Program-made: the position numbers and the translations under genes
In this document: piece by piece, positions 10,641 through 20,222 of the stretch
How the letters are laid out: each line of letters begins with the position of its first letter
How positions within the stretch are numbered: the stretch's first letter is position 1
Assembly: GCF_000156355.1 (NCBI RefSeq)
Contig: NZ_GG657906.1
Location: forward strand, 196,383 to 260,382
Origin: Methylophaga thiooxydans DMS010
GTDB taxonomy: Bacteria; Pseudomonadota; Gammaproteobacteria; Nitrosococcales; Methylophagaceae
Direction: 5' to 3'
Length of the DNA stretch: 64,000 nucleotides
The notes under the pieces: model-generated
What the model saw: the letters and a program-made list of their open reading frames with translations, nothing else
What the model was told of the DNA's origin: nothing
Databases searched by the model: none

Positions 10641-11825
10641 ATGTCCTCAAGTAACCTCTCAGCTTCCTCTTATTCTTTACCATGGGTGATCTTTGCTTTG
10701 GCCATCGGTGGTTTTTGTATTGGCACAACCGAGTATGTGGCGATGGGGTTAATTCAAGAAATCGCCACAGATTTAAGTGTGTCGATTCCCTCAGCTGGAT
10801 ATTTCATTACTACTTATGCTTTAGGGGTGACGGTTGGCGCGCCAGTATTAGCGATTTTAGGGGTGAAGTTACCGCGTAAGAGCTTATTACTAGGGTTGAT
10901 GTTGTTTTACGGCGTGGCCAATGCAATTACGGCATTAGCCAATAGTCCTGAAACCATGTTACTCAGCCGTTTTATTGCCGGTTTGCCGCATGGGGCGTAT
11001 TTCGGCTTTGCCTCATTGGTGGCGGCAGATCTGGCGGGGCAACACCGCCGCGCTTCCGCGATTGCACAAGTGATGATGGGCTTAACGATTGCCAGTGTTA
11101 TTGGTGTGCCATTCGCGACCTGGTTGGGACAGACCTATGGCTGGCGGGCTGGCTTTGAGTTTTCGGCAGTTACCGCACTTTTTACTATACTGGCGATCAG
11201 TTTTTTGGTTCCACGCATTAAGCCGTGCACCTCAGCGAGTATTCGTAAAGAAATTGCCGGTTTTAAAAACATCCATATGTGGTTAACGCTGGCAATTGGT
11301 GCGATTGGTTTTGGCGGCTTATTTTCTGTTTATAGCTATGCATCGCCAATCTTGACTGAATACACTGGCGCCAACGTGAAAGTCGTGCCATTCGCTTTAG
11401 CTGTTTTCGGTGTTGGTATGGTGCTTGGTGGTCTGGTCGCAGGCTGGTTGGCCGATAAACACCTTAATAAAACCATCGTCGGCGTGTTAGTCAGTTCCGC
11501 AGTCGCCTTTATTATTGCCGCGTTGAGCATGACTGAAGTGTATAGCGCGATTGCAGCTCTGTTTTTAATCGGCTTTACCGTGACAGGTTTGGCCGGGGCA
11601 TTGCAAATCCGCTTAATGGATGTCGCCGGTGAAGCGCAAGCCTTAGCGGCCTCACTCAATCACTCTGCGTTTAATGTCGCTAATGCTTTAGGCGCCTTTT
11701 TAGGTGGCTTTGTGATCAGTCATCAAATGGGCTGGATTGCACCTGTCTGGGTTGGCCTGGCTTTGAGCCTGTCGGGCTTGTTACTGTTTAAGCTGGCACT
11801 GAGTGTAGAAGCCCGTAGCGTTTAA
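10641..11825 (+). CDS. MFS transporter, drug/sugar efflux type
   Basis: A 394-residue inner-membrane carrier with about 12 hydrophobic helices. The first helix carries GGFCIGTTEYVAMGL and the loop after helix 2 has GVKLPRKSLLLG, both typical of the AraJ/YdhP-like DHA1 branch. Proton-driven export of sugars or drugs is the usual role; the substrate cannot be assigned. The gene is single, divergent from the AAA+ gene across a 216-bp region, and convergent with the NERD gene. Confidence 0.87.
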   Translation: MSSSNLSASSYSLPWVIFALAIGGFCIGTTEYVAMGLIQEIATDLSVSIPSAGYFITTYALGVTVGAPVLAILGVKLPRKSLLLGLMLFYGVANAITALANSPETMLLSRFIAGLPHGAYFGFASLVAADLAGQHRRASAIAQVMMGLTIASVIGVPFATWLGQTYGWRAGFEFSAVTALFTILAISFLVPRIKPCTSASIRKEIAGFKNIHMWLTLAIGAIGFGGLFSVYSYASPILTEYTGANVKVVPFALAVFGVGMVLGGLVAGWLADKHLNKTIVGVLVSSAVAFIIAALSMTEVYSAIAALFLIGFTVTGLAGALQIRLMDVAGEAQALAASLNHSAFNVANALGAFLGGFVISHQMGWIAPVWVGLALSLSGLLLFKLALSVEARSV

Positions 11826-11848
11826 ACTACATTAGTAAAGGCTTCAGA

Positions 11849-12625
11849 TTATTCTGAGACCGCAACAACGGCGCGGCATTTCGGGAAGGATGAACACCCC
11901 CAGAACGGCTTACCGGCATTGCCACCTTTTTTCGTCTCCCTCAACACCATGGTGCTACCGCACTTCGGGCAAAGGTTTTTAGCCGCTTTCTCAGCGACAA
12001 TAGCCTGAACATGTCTTACATGCTCACGATGGTTTCTAAACGTTCTGGCTAAGCGGCCTTCTTCAATTGCGTTTGTTATTTCCACAACTTGCTTGGGGGT
12101 GAGAACGGTTTCTGTTTTTGATTCAATGTAACGAATGTAGCCCATGCCAAAAGTGACGTTATCGGGCATTGAGGTTTTGAATTCACTGTCACCAATGAAC
12201 ACAATCACGGAATGCACCTGACTGTCCTCAAGGTTGAGTAAAGATTGCAGGCTTTTCGTGTGCTTGTAATTTTGGTGAAGGGGATTTTGAAATTTATTAG
12301 TGTGCTTATAGATTTTCTGTGTCCACATTTTCTGGTTAGGACTACCGAAAATCCAACCTTTGAGATTCTTGGTTTCGACGACAAAGACACCATAAACAGA
12401 CACGATAATATGATCAATTTGTGTAGTGCCATCATCCGTGGGCAGAGTTACGTTTTTGATTAGGTGATAAACATCGTTATCTAACTTCCATGCAGCAAAG
12501 AGGTTGATGATGAACTCGCCGACAATGCCTTTAAACCAAGGCGTTTTGATGAGAGAAATAATGAAAAGAATCGGTATCAAATACCAGAAAGAGAGTAATA
12601 CTTGAATGAGCGGCGAAAAGTCCAT
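11849..12625 (-). CDS. NERD-domain protein with C-terminal topoisomerase-type zinc finger
   Basis: A 258-residue protein with an N-terminal membrane helix (about 8-28), a nuclease-related NERD domain (about 35-160; GEFIINLFA, then QIDHIIVSVYGVFVVETKNLKGWI, the Asp and Glu-Thr-Lys pattern of the fold), and a C4 zinc finger at the end (CPKCG ... WGCSSFPKC). The zinc finger is of the kind appended to type IA topoisomerases. DNA processing at the membrane is plausible but unproven. Alone between convergent MFS and divergent small membrane-protein genes. Confidence 0.88.
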   Translation of the reverse strand: MDFSPLIQVLLSFWYLIPILFIISLIKTPWFKGIVGEFIINLFAAWKLDNDVYHLIKNVTLPTDDGTTQIDHIIVSVYGVFVVETKNLKGWIFGSPNQKMWTQKIYKHTNKFQNPLHQNYKHTKSLQSLLNLEDSQVHSVIVFIGDSEFKTSMPDNVTFGMGYIRYIESKTETVLTPKQVVEITNAIEEGRLARTFRNHREHVRHVQAIVAEKAAKNLCPKCGSTMVLRETKKGGNAGKPFWGCSSFPKCRAVVAVSE

Positions 12626-12810
12626 TTACCAAATTCCTTTTGGTGAGGGAGAGGGTAATAAGAATAAACCGACTCGCAGTTTTAATCAGCTAATAATTTT
12701 AACGCTGCTGCCTCTTGACTGTTCAATCATGAAAAGCCATAAATGCAGATAGGATCTCTACTTGTCAGTTGAATTCATTTGGATTTTATTTCGATGGAAA
12801 AGGAAGCAAA

Positions 12811-13005
12811 ATGCAGAAGGTGTTAGCGAAAGAGTCAATTAAGCTTCTTAAGTTCGGTATTGTTGGATTGCTACTTGTCATTGTGCTTGTGCTCGCAGGT
12901 GAAGAGCTTAGTGGAATAGAAGCACTGATACTGGGCATCACCCCCTATGTTCTTTACCAGATTTACTGTGGCAGCCAGTGGGCAACAAAACGTAAGAAGA
13001 AATAA
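12811..13005 (+). CDS. Small membrane protein of unknown function
   Basis: A 64-residue protein with one strongly hydrophobic segment (about residues 15-32, IVGLLLVIVLVLAG), a second weaker one and a basic tail (KRKKK). I chose ATG 12811 because AAGGAAG lies just upstream; the longer ORF from 12769 lacks a site. It is 75 bp before the P-type ATPase gene and may be co-transcribed. A decayed copy of the same gene follows the ATPase at about 15850-16007. No known family recognised. Confidence 0.6.
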   Translation: MQKVLAKESIKLLKFGIVGLLLVIVLVLAGEELSGIEALILGITPYVLYQIYCGSQWATKRKKK

Positions 13006-13080
13006 CCCATCTGAATAACGTTTCTGTTTCAGTTACATCGCACTGATTGCCTTATTGAGTGGCTGAAAGCTGCCTAGTCA

Positions 13081-15807
13081 ATGAGTGATGATAGGGTGGA
13101 TAATCAGTATATGGGCACAAAATCAAAATGGCATAGTCACTCTTTTGATGTCGCACTTGAGGATCTACAAACTTCTACTGCAGGTTTGACTCAGGCTGAG
13201 GCCGAAACACGACTGTCAAATTATGGCCCAAATTGTTTACCACATGCCACCCGTCGTTCTCCCTTTGTGCGTTTTGTGTTGCACTTCCATAATATTCTCA
13301 TTTATGTCCTTCTCGGGGCCGCTGCGATTACAGCACTTCTTGAGCATTGGATTGATACCGGCGTTATTCTCGCAGTGGTCGTTGCAAATGCAGTTATCGG
13401 TTTTATCCAAGAGGGCAAGGCGGAAGACGCCATCGATGCCATCCGTCATATGCTGGCGCCTCGCGCCAACGTTATTCGCAATGGCGAACGCACCACTATC
13501 AATGGCGAGCAACTGGTGCCGGGCGATATCGTTTTACTGGAGGCTGGTGGAAAAGTACCTGCAGATCTCAGATTGTTTTCCACACATGGTTTATCTATAC
13601 AGGAAGCGATTTTAACCGGGGAATCATTGCCGGTTGAAAAGCATACTCATTCTGTTGATGACAATGCTTTCTTAGGAGACCGCAGCTGCATGGCCTACTC
13701 GGGCACACTCATCACAAGTGGTCAGGGTAAAGGGGTGGTGGTGGCCACGGCTTCAGGTACGGAGATCGGTCGTATCAGTGGACTTTTATCGCAAGTAGAA
13801 GCGTTAACAACCCCACTGGTGACACAGATGGATGTGTTTGCCAAATGGTTAACGGTCTTTATTTTTGTCATCGCCGTGGTCTTACTCGCGTTCGGATATT
13901 TTGTTGCACATTATGATTTCACTGAGATGTTTATGGCAGTGGTGGGCTTATCTGTCGCAGCCATTCCTGAGGGACTTCCAGCCGTGCTCACCATTACCTT
14001 GGCGATTGGTGTCCAGGCAATGGCTGGGCGTAACACCATCGTGCGACGCTTGCCAGCCATTGAGACCTTAGGCGCGGTATCGGTTATATGCACGGATAAA
14101 ACCGGAACGCTTACTCGTAACGAAATGATGGTTGCCTCGGTGCTGACTCATCGCCACCTTTTCACGTTGGAAGGGAGTGGCTATGAACCCACAGGAGCGC
14201 TGAAGCTTGAAGACGCACATGTGTCTCCAAAGGAACACGCTGTTCTGGCTGAATTGGCCCGCACTGCAACACTCTGCAATGATGCCGTGCTACGAGAGCA
14301 TAACAGTGTGTGGCTGGTGGAAGGCGACCCGATGGAAGGAGCGCTGTTGAGTTTTGCAGGTAAAGTCGATGTGAAAACCCGTGAGGAGCAGGCTACCTGG
14401 ACGCGAACGGATACCATTCCGTTTGATGCCAAACATCGCTTTATGGCAACGCTCAATCATGATCACGAGCAACACGCCTGTATTTATATCAAGGGTGCGC
14501 CAGAGAGTGTGTTGGCAATGTGTGCCAATCAGCTCAGCGCCGATGGTAGTGCTGAAGCTTTGGATACGGCTTACTGGAACGAACGGGCAGATGCCATTGC
14601 CGCACGCGGACAGCGGGTATTAGCTTTTGCCTCAAAAGCCATGACACCTACTCATACTGTGTTGGAACGTGGGGAGTTATCAGGCTCTCTAACCCTGAAC
14701 GGTATGGTGGGAATGATTGACCCACCTCGCACAGAAGCTATTAGTGCAGTGGCTGAGTGTCATGCTGCTGGCATTCAGGTGAAAATGATCACCGGTGACC
14801 ACATTAAAACGGCTGCCGCCATAGCTAAGCAAATTGGTCTGAGAAGTACCGACAACGTCCTCACCGGAAGTGACCTGGATAAACTTGATGACACCGCACT
14901 TCGTCAGGTCGTCATGGGGTGTGATGTATTTGCCCGTACCAGTCCAGAACACAAACTACGGTTGGTCATGGCCTTGCAATCTCATGATATGACTGTCGCT
15001 ATGACAGGTGACGGCGTTAACGATGCACCTGCGTTAAAACGAGCAGATGTCGGCATTGCCATGGGACAAAAAGGCAGTGAGGCGGCAAAAGAAGCTGCAG
15101 AACTGGTGTTGATCGATGATAACTTTGCCTCCATCGTGGCAGCTGTGTGCGAAGGCCGGACAGTCTATGACAACTTAAAAAAAGTCATTAGCTGGACATT
15201 ACCGACCAATGCCGGCGAAGCGATGACAATAGTGTTAGCTTTGCTGTTAGGGATGACATTGCCTATTACACCGATTCAAATTCTGTGGGTTAATCTCATC
15301 ACAGCCGTCACACTCGGCATTGCACTGGCGTTTGAACCCACTGAAAAAAACACAATGCGCCGACCGCCACGCGAACGCCATGAATCGTTAATAAACGGCG
15401 GACTGGTTTGGCATATCGTGTTGGTATCACTACTGTTTCTGTGTGGTGTATTTGGTACGTATCACTACGCCATAGATAAAGGTTACTCACTAGAATTGGC
15501 ACGCACCATTGCATTGAATTCATTGGTGGTGATGGAAATTTTCCATCTGTTTTTTATTCGAAATATCTACAGTACGTCGCTCACCTGGCAAGGCGTGCGC
15601 GGGACCAAAGTTGTGTGGACTGTAGTGATTGCCATAACAGCAGCACAATTCGCGATTACCTATCTGCCATTATTGCAATCCATTTTTGCTACTGAATCGA
15701 TTCCAGTACTCGATGGTCTACTGATCATCGGAGTAGGTATTACCTTATTTATTATCATTGAGTGTGAAAAGCAGATGAGACTGGCACTCCAGAAAATAAA
15801 GCGTTAA
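13081..15807 (+). CDS. P-type cation-transporting ATPase (P2 class)
   Basis: A 908-residue membrane pump. Seen in order: TGES actuator motif (179-182), IPEGLP in helix M4 (295-300), phosphorylation site CTDKTGTLT (Asp339), nucleotide-binding KGAPE, hinge TGDGVND (about 643), then six C-terminal helices. PEGL and NAGE in M5 resemble calcium pumps, but the M6 segment reads VNLITAV, with Ala where SERCA has the calcium-binding Asp800, so the ion is uncertain. The start at 13081 has a poor ribosome site; Met11 (13111) is possible. Flanked by two copies of a small membrane-protein gene, one broken. Confidence 0.9.
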   Translation: MSDDRVDNQYMGTKSKWHSHSFDVALEDLQTSTAGLTQAEAETRLSNYGPNCLPHATRRSPFVRFVLHFHNILIYVLLGAAAITALLEHWIDTGVILAVVVANAVIGFIQEGKAEDAIDAIRHMLAPRANVIRNGERTTINGEQLVPGDIVLLEAGGKVPADLRLFSTHGLSIQEAILTGESLPVEKHTHSVDDNAFLGDRSCMAYSGTLITSGQGKGVVVATASGTEIGRISGLLSQVEALTTPLVTQMDVFAKWLTVFIFVIAVVLLAFGYFVAHYDFTEMFMAVVGLSVAAIPEGLPAVLTITLAIGVQAMAGRNTIVRRLPAIETLGAVSVICTDKTGTLTRNEMMVASVLTHRHLFTLEGSGYEPTGALKLEDAHVSPKEHAVLAELARTATLCNDAVLREHNSVWLVEGDPMEGALLSFAGKVDVKTREEQATWTRTDTIPFDAKHRFMATLNHDHEQHACIYIKGAPESVLAMCANQLSADGSAEALDTAYWNERADAIAARGQRVLAFASKAMTPTHTVLERGELSGSLTLNGMVGMIDPPRTEAISAVAECHAAGIQVKMITGDHIKTAAAIAKQIGLRSTDNVLTGSDLDKLDDTALRQVVMGCDVFARTSPEHKLRLVMALQSHDMTVAMTGDGVNDAPALKRADVGIAMGQKGSEAAKEAAELVLIDDNFASIVAAVCEGRTVYDNLKKVISWTLPTNAGEAMTIVLALLLGMTLPITPIQILWVNLITAVTLGIALAFEPTEKNTMRRPPRERHESLINGGLVWHIVLVSLLFLCGVFGTYHYAIDKGYSLELARTIALNSLVVMEIFHLFFIRNIYSTSLTWQGVRGTKVVWTVVIAITAAQFAITYLPLLQSIFATESIPVLDGLLIIGVGITLFIIIECEKQMRLALQKIKR

Positions 15808-15849
15808 TGATAAAAGCATTAAGCGATATGAGTTATCGCGAGCTATAAA

Positions 15850-16007
15850 CGCACCGCGTCGCGTCACATTGATATTCATCATTCTCGTTGTACTATCAGC
15901 TGAACCATTTGAGTGTATAGAAGTCCTGATATGGTGCATCACCCCCTCTATTTTTTTACCAGCTATACCGTGCTTTCCAGTGGGCAACAAAACAGAAGAA
16001 GAAATAA
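15850..16007 (+). pseudogene. Decayed second copy of the small membrane-protein gene
   Basis: The translation runs LIFIILVVLSAEPFECIEVL, then WCITPSIF, and after deleting one T from the seven-T run at 15951-15957 continues YQLYRAFQWATKQKKK and stop. This parallels the gene at 12811-13005 (C-terminus YQIYCGSQWATKRKKK). A 17-nt block, CCAGTGGGCAACAAAAC, is identical (12975-12991 and 15977-15993). There is no in-frame ATG. It is therefore a frameshifted, start-less paralogue behind the P-type ATPase. It lies in the 319-bp gap between the ATPase and oprB, which otherwise holds only a hairpin. Confidence 0.7.
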
Positions 16008-16080
16008 TCCTATATAAAACTGAAATTTTCGGTCATGAAAAGTCAACTGTGTGTGACTTTGTTGATTATTCTAGCTGGCA

Positions 16081-16118
16081 GGGTTAGACATGCCTTAAAA
16101 TAAAGTTATGTCTAACCC
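16081..16118. repeat. Perfect 11-bp inverted repeat downstream of oprB
   Basis: GGGTTAGACAT (16081-16091) and ATGTCTAACCC (16108-16118) are separated by 16 nt rich in A and T. No T run follows on the minus strand after the stem. It could be the 3' hairpin of the fru-oprB transcript or a protein-binding site. Confidence 0.55.
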
Positions 16119-16126
16119 AAACCTCT

Positions 16127-17410
16127 TTATTTCAGTGACTTAACTATATCTGCAAGATTAACATCGAACCGCAGACCTAATATAAAAATATTATCTAAGT
16201 CTTTTGTGCGTCCGGGATCAGCGAATTGATCGGGATTGATAATGTACTGAATATTGGGCTGAACTCGGATTTGTGGTGTCAATTGGTAGCCATAACTCAA
16301 TTCCATCATCACTTGATTATTTGAAGGCGTGCCTGAGCCACCATTTGATTCTCTTGCCAGTCTTAAGTCTTCTAGGGCTTCTCGGCTATAGTTTTGTTTA
16401 GATACAACAAAAGCGACCGTATCATTGTCTCTACTTTGGAAGGTGCCGCGCTTAACGAAACCGCCTTGTAATTGATAATCGACCGATAATTCGCCAGAAC
16501 CTTTAGTTAATGCTGCACCGAATAACGTCAGGCTACGTTTTGAGTCGGGATCAGGGCGGTAAACGACTTGTTCGAATCGAGCAAATATGCCGGAACGTCC
16601 GTTTAATTGTTCGTATGGGTTACCTGTCTCGACCGCGTTATTACCCGCACTGTCTTTTAGTGGGTGAAAGTAATCCGTTTTGTCATACCAGCCACCCAAT
16701 TCATATGTTCGAGGGTAACGATCGCTATCCCAGTTGGTGCGGTAGCCCAAAGTAAATGGAACGATAAAACCATTTGATTCCTTAGTGTTCCATGTCAGGC
16801 CGTGATTACTATCATCTTGGTGACCGCTATTGTCCTCATACACACCCACGTGGGCGTAAACGTTTGGTGTAAACCAATATTTAGATCGTGCCCCCCAACT
16901 AGATACGGGCCACCATGTGAAGCTACTGGTGCGAAATACAAACGTTGGGTTGCCACAAGCCGCATTATTCTGGAAATACTGACAAAGTTCAGACCCTAAG
17001 AAGTTAATATTAGCCACCATACGACCGGCCTCAAGTTCAAGTTTGCCATCCAGTAGGTGTTTCTCCAGTGAGAATAAAACTAGACGAGAACCTTGGCCGC
17101 CATAAATTTCTTGAACAGAAGTGCTGTTGCCAAGTTTTTTCTCGGCAAGGTTATTACCATGGCGGTTAGTTGCTGCTAAATGCAGCGTGGTATCGGACCA
17201 TCCAAAAGCGTTATCAAGATTAATATCGGCGCCTATGAAAAGTTGACCTGCATAAGCACTTCCTTCGCTTTGACCACCATCAACATTGCTGGCCGCTTCG
17301 CCAGTATAAGATGAACTCCATTTTACTAAATTAGTATCAACCGATTCTGCCATTACCGGATTAACAAAGCCGAAACATACGAGTGAAATAAGGGTTATAT
17401 AAATACGCAT
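16127..17410 (-). CDS. Carbohydrate-selective porin, OprB family
   Basis: A 427-residue outer-membrane beta-barrel with a 21-residue signal peptide ending VMA. The C-terminal half has alternating hydrophobic strands and the porin-like ending LGLRFDVNLADIV; internal segments such as LEAGRMVANINFLGSELCQYFQNN fit OprB. It should pass sugars, here fructose, into the periplasm. AGGAAG precedes the ATG. It lies 26 bp behind fruA on the same strand, so it is probably the last gene of the fruBKA-oprB operon. Substrate is inferred from context. Confidence 0.87.
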   Translation of the reverse strand: MRIYITLISLVCFGFVNPVMAESVDTNLVKWSSSYTGEAASNVDGGQSEGSAYAGQLFIGADINLDNAFGWSDTTLHLAATNRHGNNLAEKKLGNSTSVQEIYGGQGSRLVLFSLEKHLLDGKLELEAGRMVANINFLGSELCQYFQNNAACGNPTFVFRTSSFTWWPVSSWGARSKYWFTPNVYAHVGVYEDNSGHQDDSNHGLTWNTKESNGFIVPFTLGYRTNWDSDRYPRTYELGGWYDKTDYFHPLKDSAGNNAVETGNPYEQLNGRSGIFARFEQVVYRPDPDSKRSLTLFGAALTKGSGELSVDYQLQGGFVKRGTFQSRDNDTVAFVVSKQNYSREALEDLRLARESNGGSGTPSNNQVMMELSYGYQLTPQIRVQPNIQYIINPDQFADPGRTKDLDNIFILGLRFDVNLADIVKSLK

Positions 17411-17436
17411 GGGATCTCTCTTCCTGTAGTTCTATA

Positions 17437-19140
17437 TCAGTTAGTTAATTTTTTTTTCACAATAAATAAGCAAAGAGTTGTAACAACACTCCCAGCGACT
17501 ATCGCAAATGCATACATGCCTAGATGTGTGACAGCATTCGGAATACCTAATACAAAGGCGCCGCCATGAGGCACTTTGAGTTCTACTCCTACAGCCAGAG
17601 AGATTGCGCCTGCGGTTGCAGAACCGAGGATTAACGAGGGGATGACACGGAATGGATCACGAGCAGCATAAGGGATAGCGCCTTCCGTGACGAAAGAAAT
17701 GCCAAGTACAGCCGCTGCGTTGCCAGCTTCGCGCTCCTCTTTATTAAATTTATGAGGAAATAGTTTTGTTGCTAACGCTAGTCCAAGCGGTGGCGTCATA
17801 CCACCCGCCATCACGGCCGCCATAGGTGCAAATACGCCGCTGGTTACCAGGCCTGTTGCAAATGCATAAGCGGCTTTGTTGACCGGTCCCCCCATATCAA
17901 ATGCCATCATTCCACCCAACAGCAACCCTAAAAGCACAGCACTGCCAGCCTGCATACCCTCAAGCCAATCTTTCAAGCTAGACATGATTTCAGCAACCGG
18001 TGCGGCAATAACGTAATACATTAAAAGACCAGTCAGCATGGTTGTGAGAACGGGAAGAATGAGGACGGGTTTTAGGCCATCGAGGTTTTTGGGGAGTTGA
18101 ATCCACTTACTCAAGGCTGCTGTGATATAACCAGCCATGTAACCAGCGACAATACCACCTAGAAAGCCAGCGCCAAGATTAGCGGCCATCAAGCCACCCA
18201 CCATACCTGGGGCTAGGCCTGGTCGGTCGGCAATGGAAAATGATATATAACCAGCAATCGCTGGCACCATAAGCATAAAGGCACCTTCGGCGCCGATTTG
18301 GAATAATGCGTAGGCTAAGGTGCCAGCATTTTCCTCTTCATAAGCATAGATACCACCTAAAGCAAAAGAAATAGCTATCAGTATTCCCCCGGCTACAACA
18401 AAAGGAAGCATGAAGGACACACCTGTCATCAAGTGCTTATAGGCGCCTGCAAGCCCTTTTTTATTATCCTGAGATGCAGCAGTTTCACTTTTAGCTACTT
18501 CCACTGTGTTGCTAGATGCTTCTTTAAAGGCTTTTTCTATAAGCACAGCACCATCTGCAATAGCGGGTTTAGTCCCCGACTTGAAGACTAATTTCCCCTG
18601 AAATCTAGATGTATCAACAGTCGTGTCTGCAGCGATAATAACTAAGTCAGCCGCTGCTATTTCCTCAGGAGTTAATTCATTACGGGCACCAACAGATCCT
18701 TGTGTTTCGACTTTTATTTCATAACCGAGACTTTTTGATCCTTGCTGTAATCCTTCAGCAGCCATGAATGTGTGAGCAATACCAGTAGGGCAAGACGTAA
18801 TCGCAACGATCTTTTTACCTTTTTTGGACGAACTATCAGATGTTGATGAAAGACGCTCTAGTACTTTAGATGGGCTATCCAGTACCTCATCAATACTCGC
18901 TTTGATAGTGGGCAGATCAGCAATATTTGAGTCACTTATTTCAACATCACCAACCAAGAGTAGTGACTCTGCATCATTCAGCATTTCTTGTGTTATGGCT
19001 GCAATGACGCCTTGGGGGGTACGCACCTCTATGCAACATGAATGGTTCAGTTCGGAAGCCGCTTTTCTTAACACTTCGCCTGCTAGAACAGCGTGTGTTT
19101 CTTTATGTTTGTCATCGACAATGATGAGTAGTTTAGACAT
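17437..19140 (-). CDS. fruA: PTS fructose-specific EIIB'BC
   Basis: A 567-residue inner-membrane permease of the fructose PTS. Residues 1-100 form a degenerate EIIB' domain, 110-205 the active EIIB domain with phosphorylated Cys117 in SCPTGIAHTFMAAE, and about 235-567 the EIIC channel with about eight or more helices (GVSFMLPFVVAGG; FDMGGPVNKAAY; ITEGAIPYAA-like VTEGAIPYAARDP). It imports fructose as fructose-1-phosphate. AGGAGAG stands before the ATG. It follows fruK by 48 bp and precedes oprB. Family assignment is firm. Confidence 0.95.
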   Translation of the reverse strand: MSKLLIIVDDKHKETHAVLAGEVLRKAASELNHSCCIEVRTPQGVIAAITQEMLNDAESLLLVGDVEISDSNIADLPTIKASIDEVLDSPSKVLERLSSTSDSSSKKGKKIVAITSCPTGIAHTFMAAEGLQQGSKSLGYEIKVETQGSVGARNELTPEEIAAADLVIIAADTTVDTSRFQGKLVFKSGTKPAIADGAVLIEKAFKEASSNTVEVAKSETAASQDNKKGLAGAYKHLMTGVSFMLPFVVAGGILIAISFALGGIYAYEEENAGTLAYALFQIGAEGAFMLMVPAIAGYISFSIADRPGLAPGMVGGLMAANLGAGFLGGIVAGYMAGYITAALSKWIQLPKNLDGLKPVLILPVLTTMLTGLLMYYVIAAPVAEIMSSLKDWLEGMQAGSAVLLGLLLGGMMAFDMGGPVNKAAYAFATGLVTSGVFAPMAAVMAGGMTPPLGLALATKLFPHKFNKEEREAGNAAAVLGISFVTEGAIPYAARDPFRVIPSLILGSATAGAISLAVGVELKVPHGGAFVLGIPNAVTHLGMYAFAIVAGSVVTTLCLFIVKKKLTN

Positions 19141-19188
19141 GTTAATCTCTCCTGTGACCCTTTGTTTATATTGCTATAAGGTTCTGCT

Positions 19189-20143
19189 TTAATTGGTTTT
19201 AATGTGACTTGTTGTAACCGATTTTGCCAAAGAATTAATGGTCTCTCTGGACGGTAGGTTGGGGCCGTGAAGTCCCAATTTGCCCACAGCGAAAGCGGTT
19301 GCCAGTTTTGCAGTAGCTTCTAAATCAAGCCCATCAAGCACAGCAGCAACAAGACCGGCGACCATGGCGTCGCCAGCGCCGACAGAGCTGTTACTAGCAA
19401 TTTTGGGTGGACGAGCATGAAGCACACCTTCATGAGAGACAAATAATGAGCCATCAGCACCCAACGAAACAATGACATTTTCTATACCGCTATGATTAAG
19501 TTTTTGGGCAGCATTCATTATGTCGCTTGTTTCTTTTAAGTCTTCACCCACGAATGTTTGGAGCTCGTGTAAGTTAGGTTTAATCATAAAAGGAGGAGGG
19601 GCATTACTCGTCAGAATGGAAGTCAGTGCCGGGCCACTGGTATCAACAATAATACGTAAATTCTTGTATGCCAGTTCTTGCATTAAATGTGTGTAAAAAT
19701 CGTCGGGGCAGCCCGTAGGTAAGCTTCCTGATAATACTAGGATAGAGCCATTTTCGAGTTCACTCAGTCTTTTCAAAAGCTCATCCAAATTCGCTTCAGA
19801 TATGTTCTGTCCAGACATGTTCAGATCAGTGGTTTCTCCGCTTTGCTTATTCAAGATCTTGATGTTTGTTCTGGTTTCTCCATTAAAACGAACAAAGCCA
19901 TCGATGATTTTTTTCTGTTTGAAAAGCTTGCTGAAAAGTTCTGAATTATCATTACCAAGTAGGCCGGAGGCATAGACAGAAACACCCCAGTCAGCAAGAC
20001 AGGAGGCAACATTTACGCCTTTACCACCAGCATTGGAACGAGCGCTACTGACACGGTTAACATGATCAACGGCAAAGAGGTCGACTTCCAGCGTTTGATC
20101 GATGCCAGGATTAAGAGTGACTGTGGTAACTGGGAAATATCAT
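19189..20143 (-). pseudogene. fruK: 1-phosphofructokinase, frameshifted near the start codon
   Basis: Phosphorylates fructose-1-phosphate to fructose-1,6-bisphosphate (PfkB family). The reading frame holds TTVTLNPGID, the substrate loop NAGGKGVNVAS, and the C-terminal GAGDAMVAG catalytic motif. The only plausible start, ATG at 20143-20141 behind AAGGGGG, reads MIFP then goes out of frame; removing one base from the G run at 20132-20134 gives MIFPVTTVTLNPG and a normal 317-residue enzyme. In the correct frame a TGA lies immediately upstream and the first start-like codon is a TTG at 19854, which would lose the whole N-terminal sugar-binding part. Either a real inactivating insertion, an assembly error, or recoding. 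Confidence 0.85.
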
Positions 20144-20222
20144 AATTACGCCCCCTTAAGCTCACGAACAGCTCTCAGTCGTTTCAGCTTCTAAGCCTTT
20201 TGTGCTAACGCTTGAAGTTCAG

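Noticed and set aside
19189..19854. 221-aa FruK starting at TTG 19854
   Set aside because: It would lack the NAGGKGVNVA substrate region and part of the fold; the true gene begins at about 20143 and is frameshifted.
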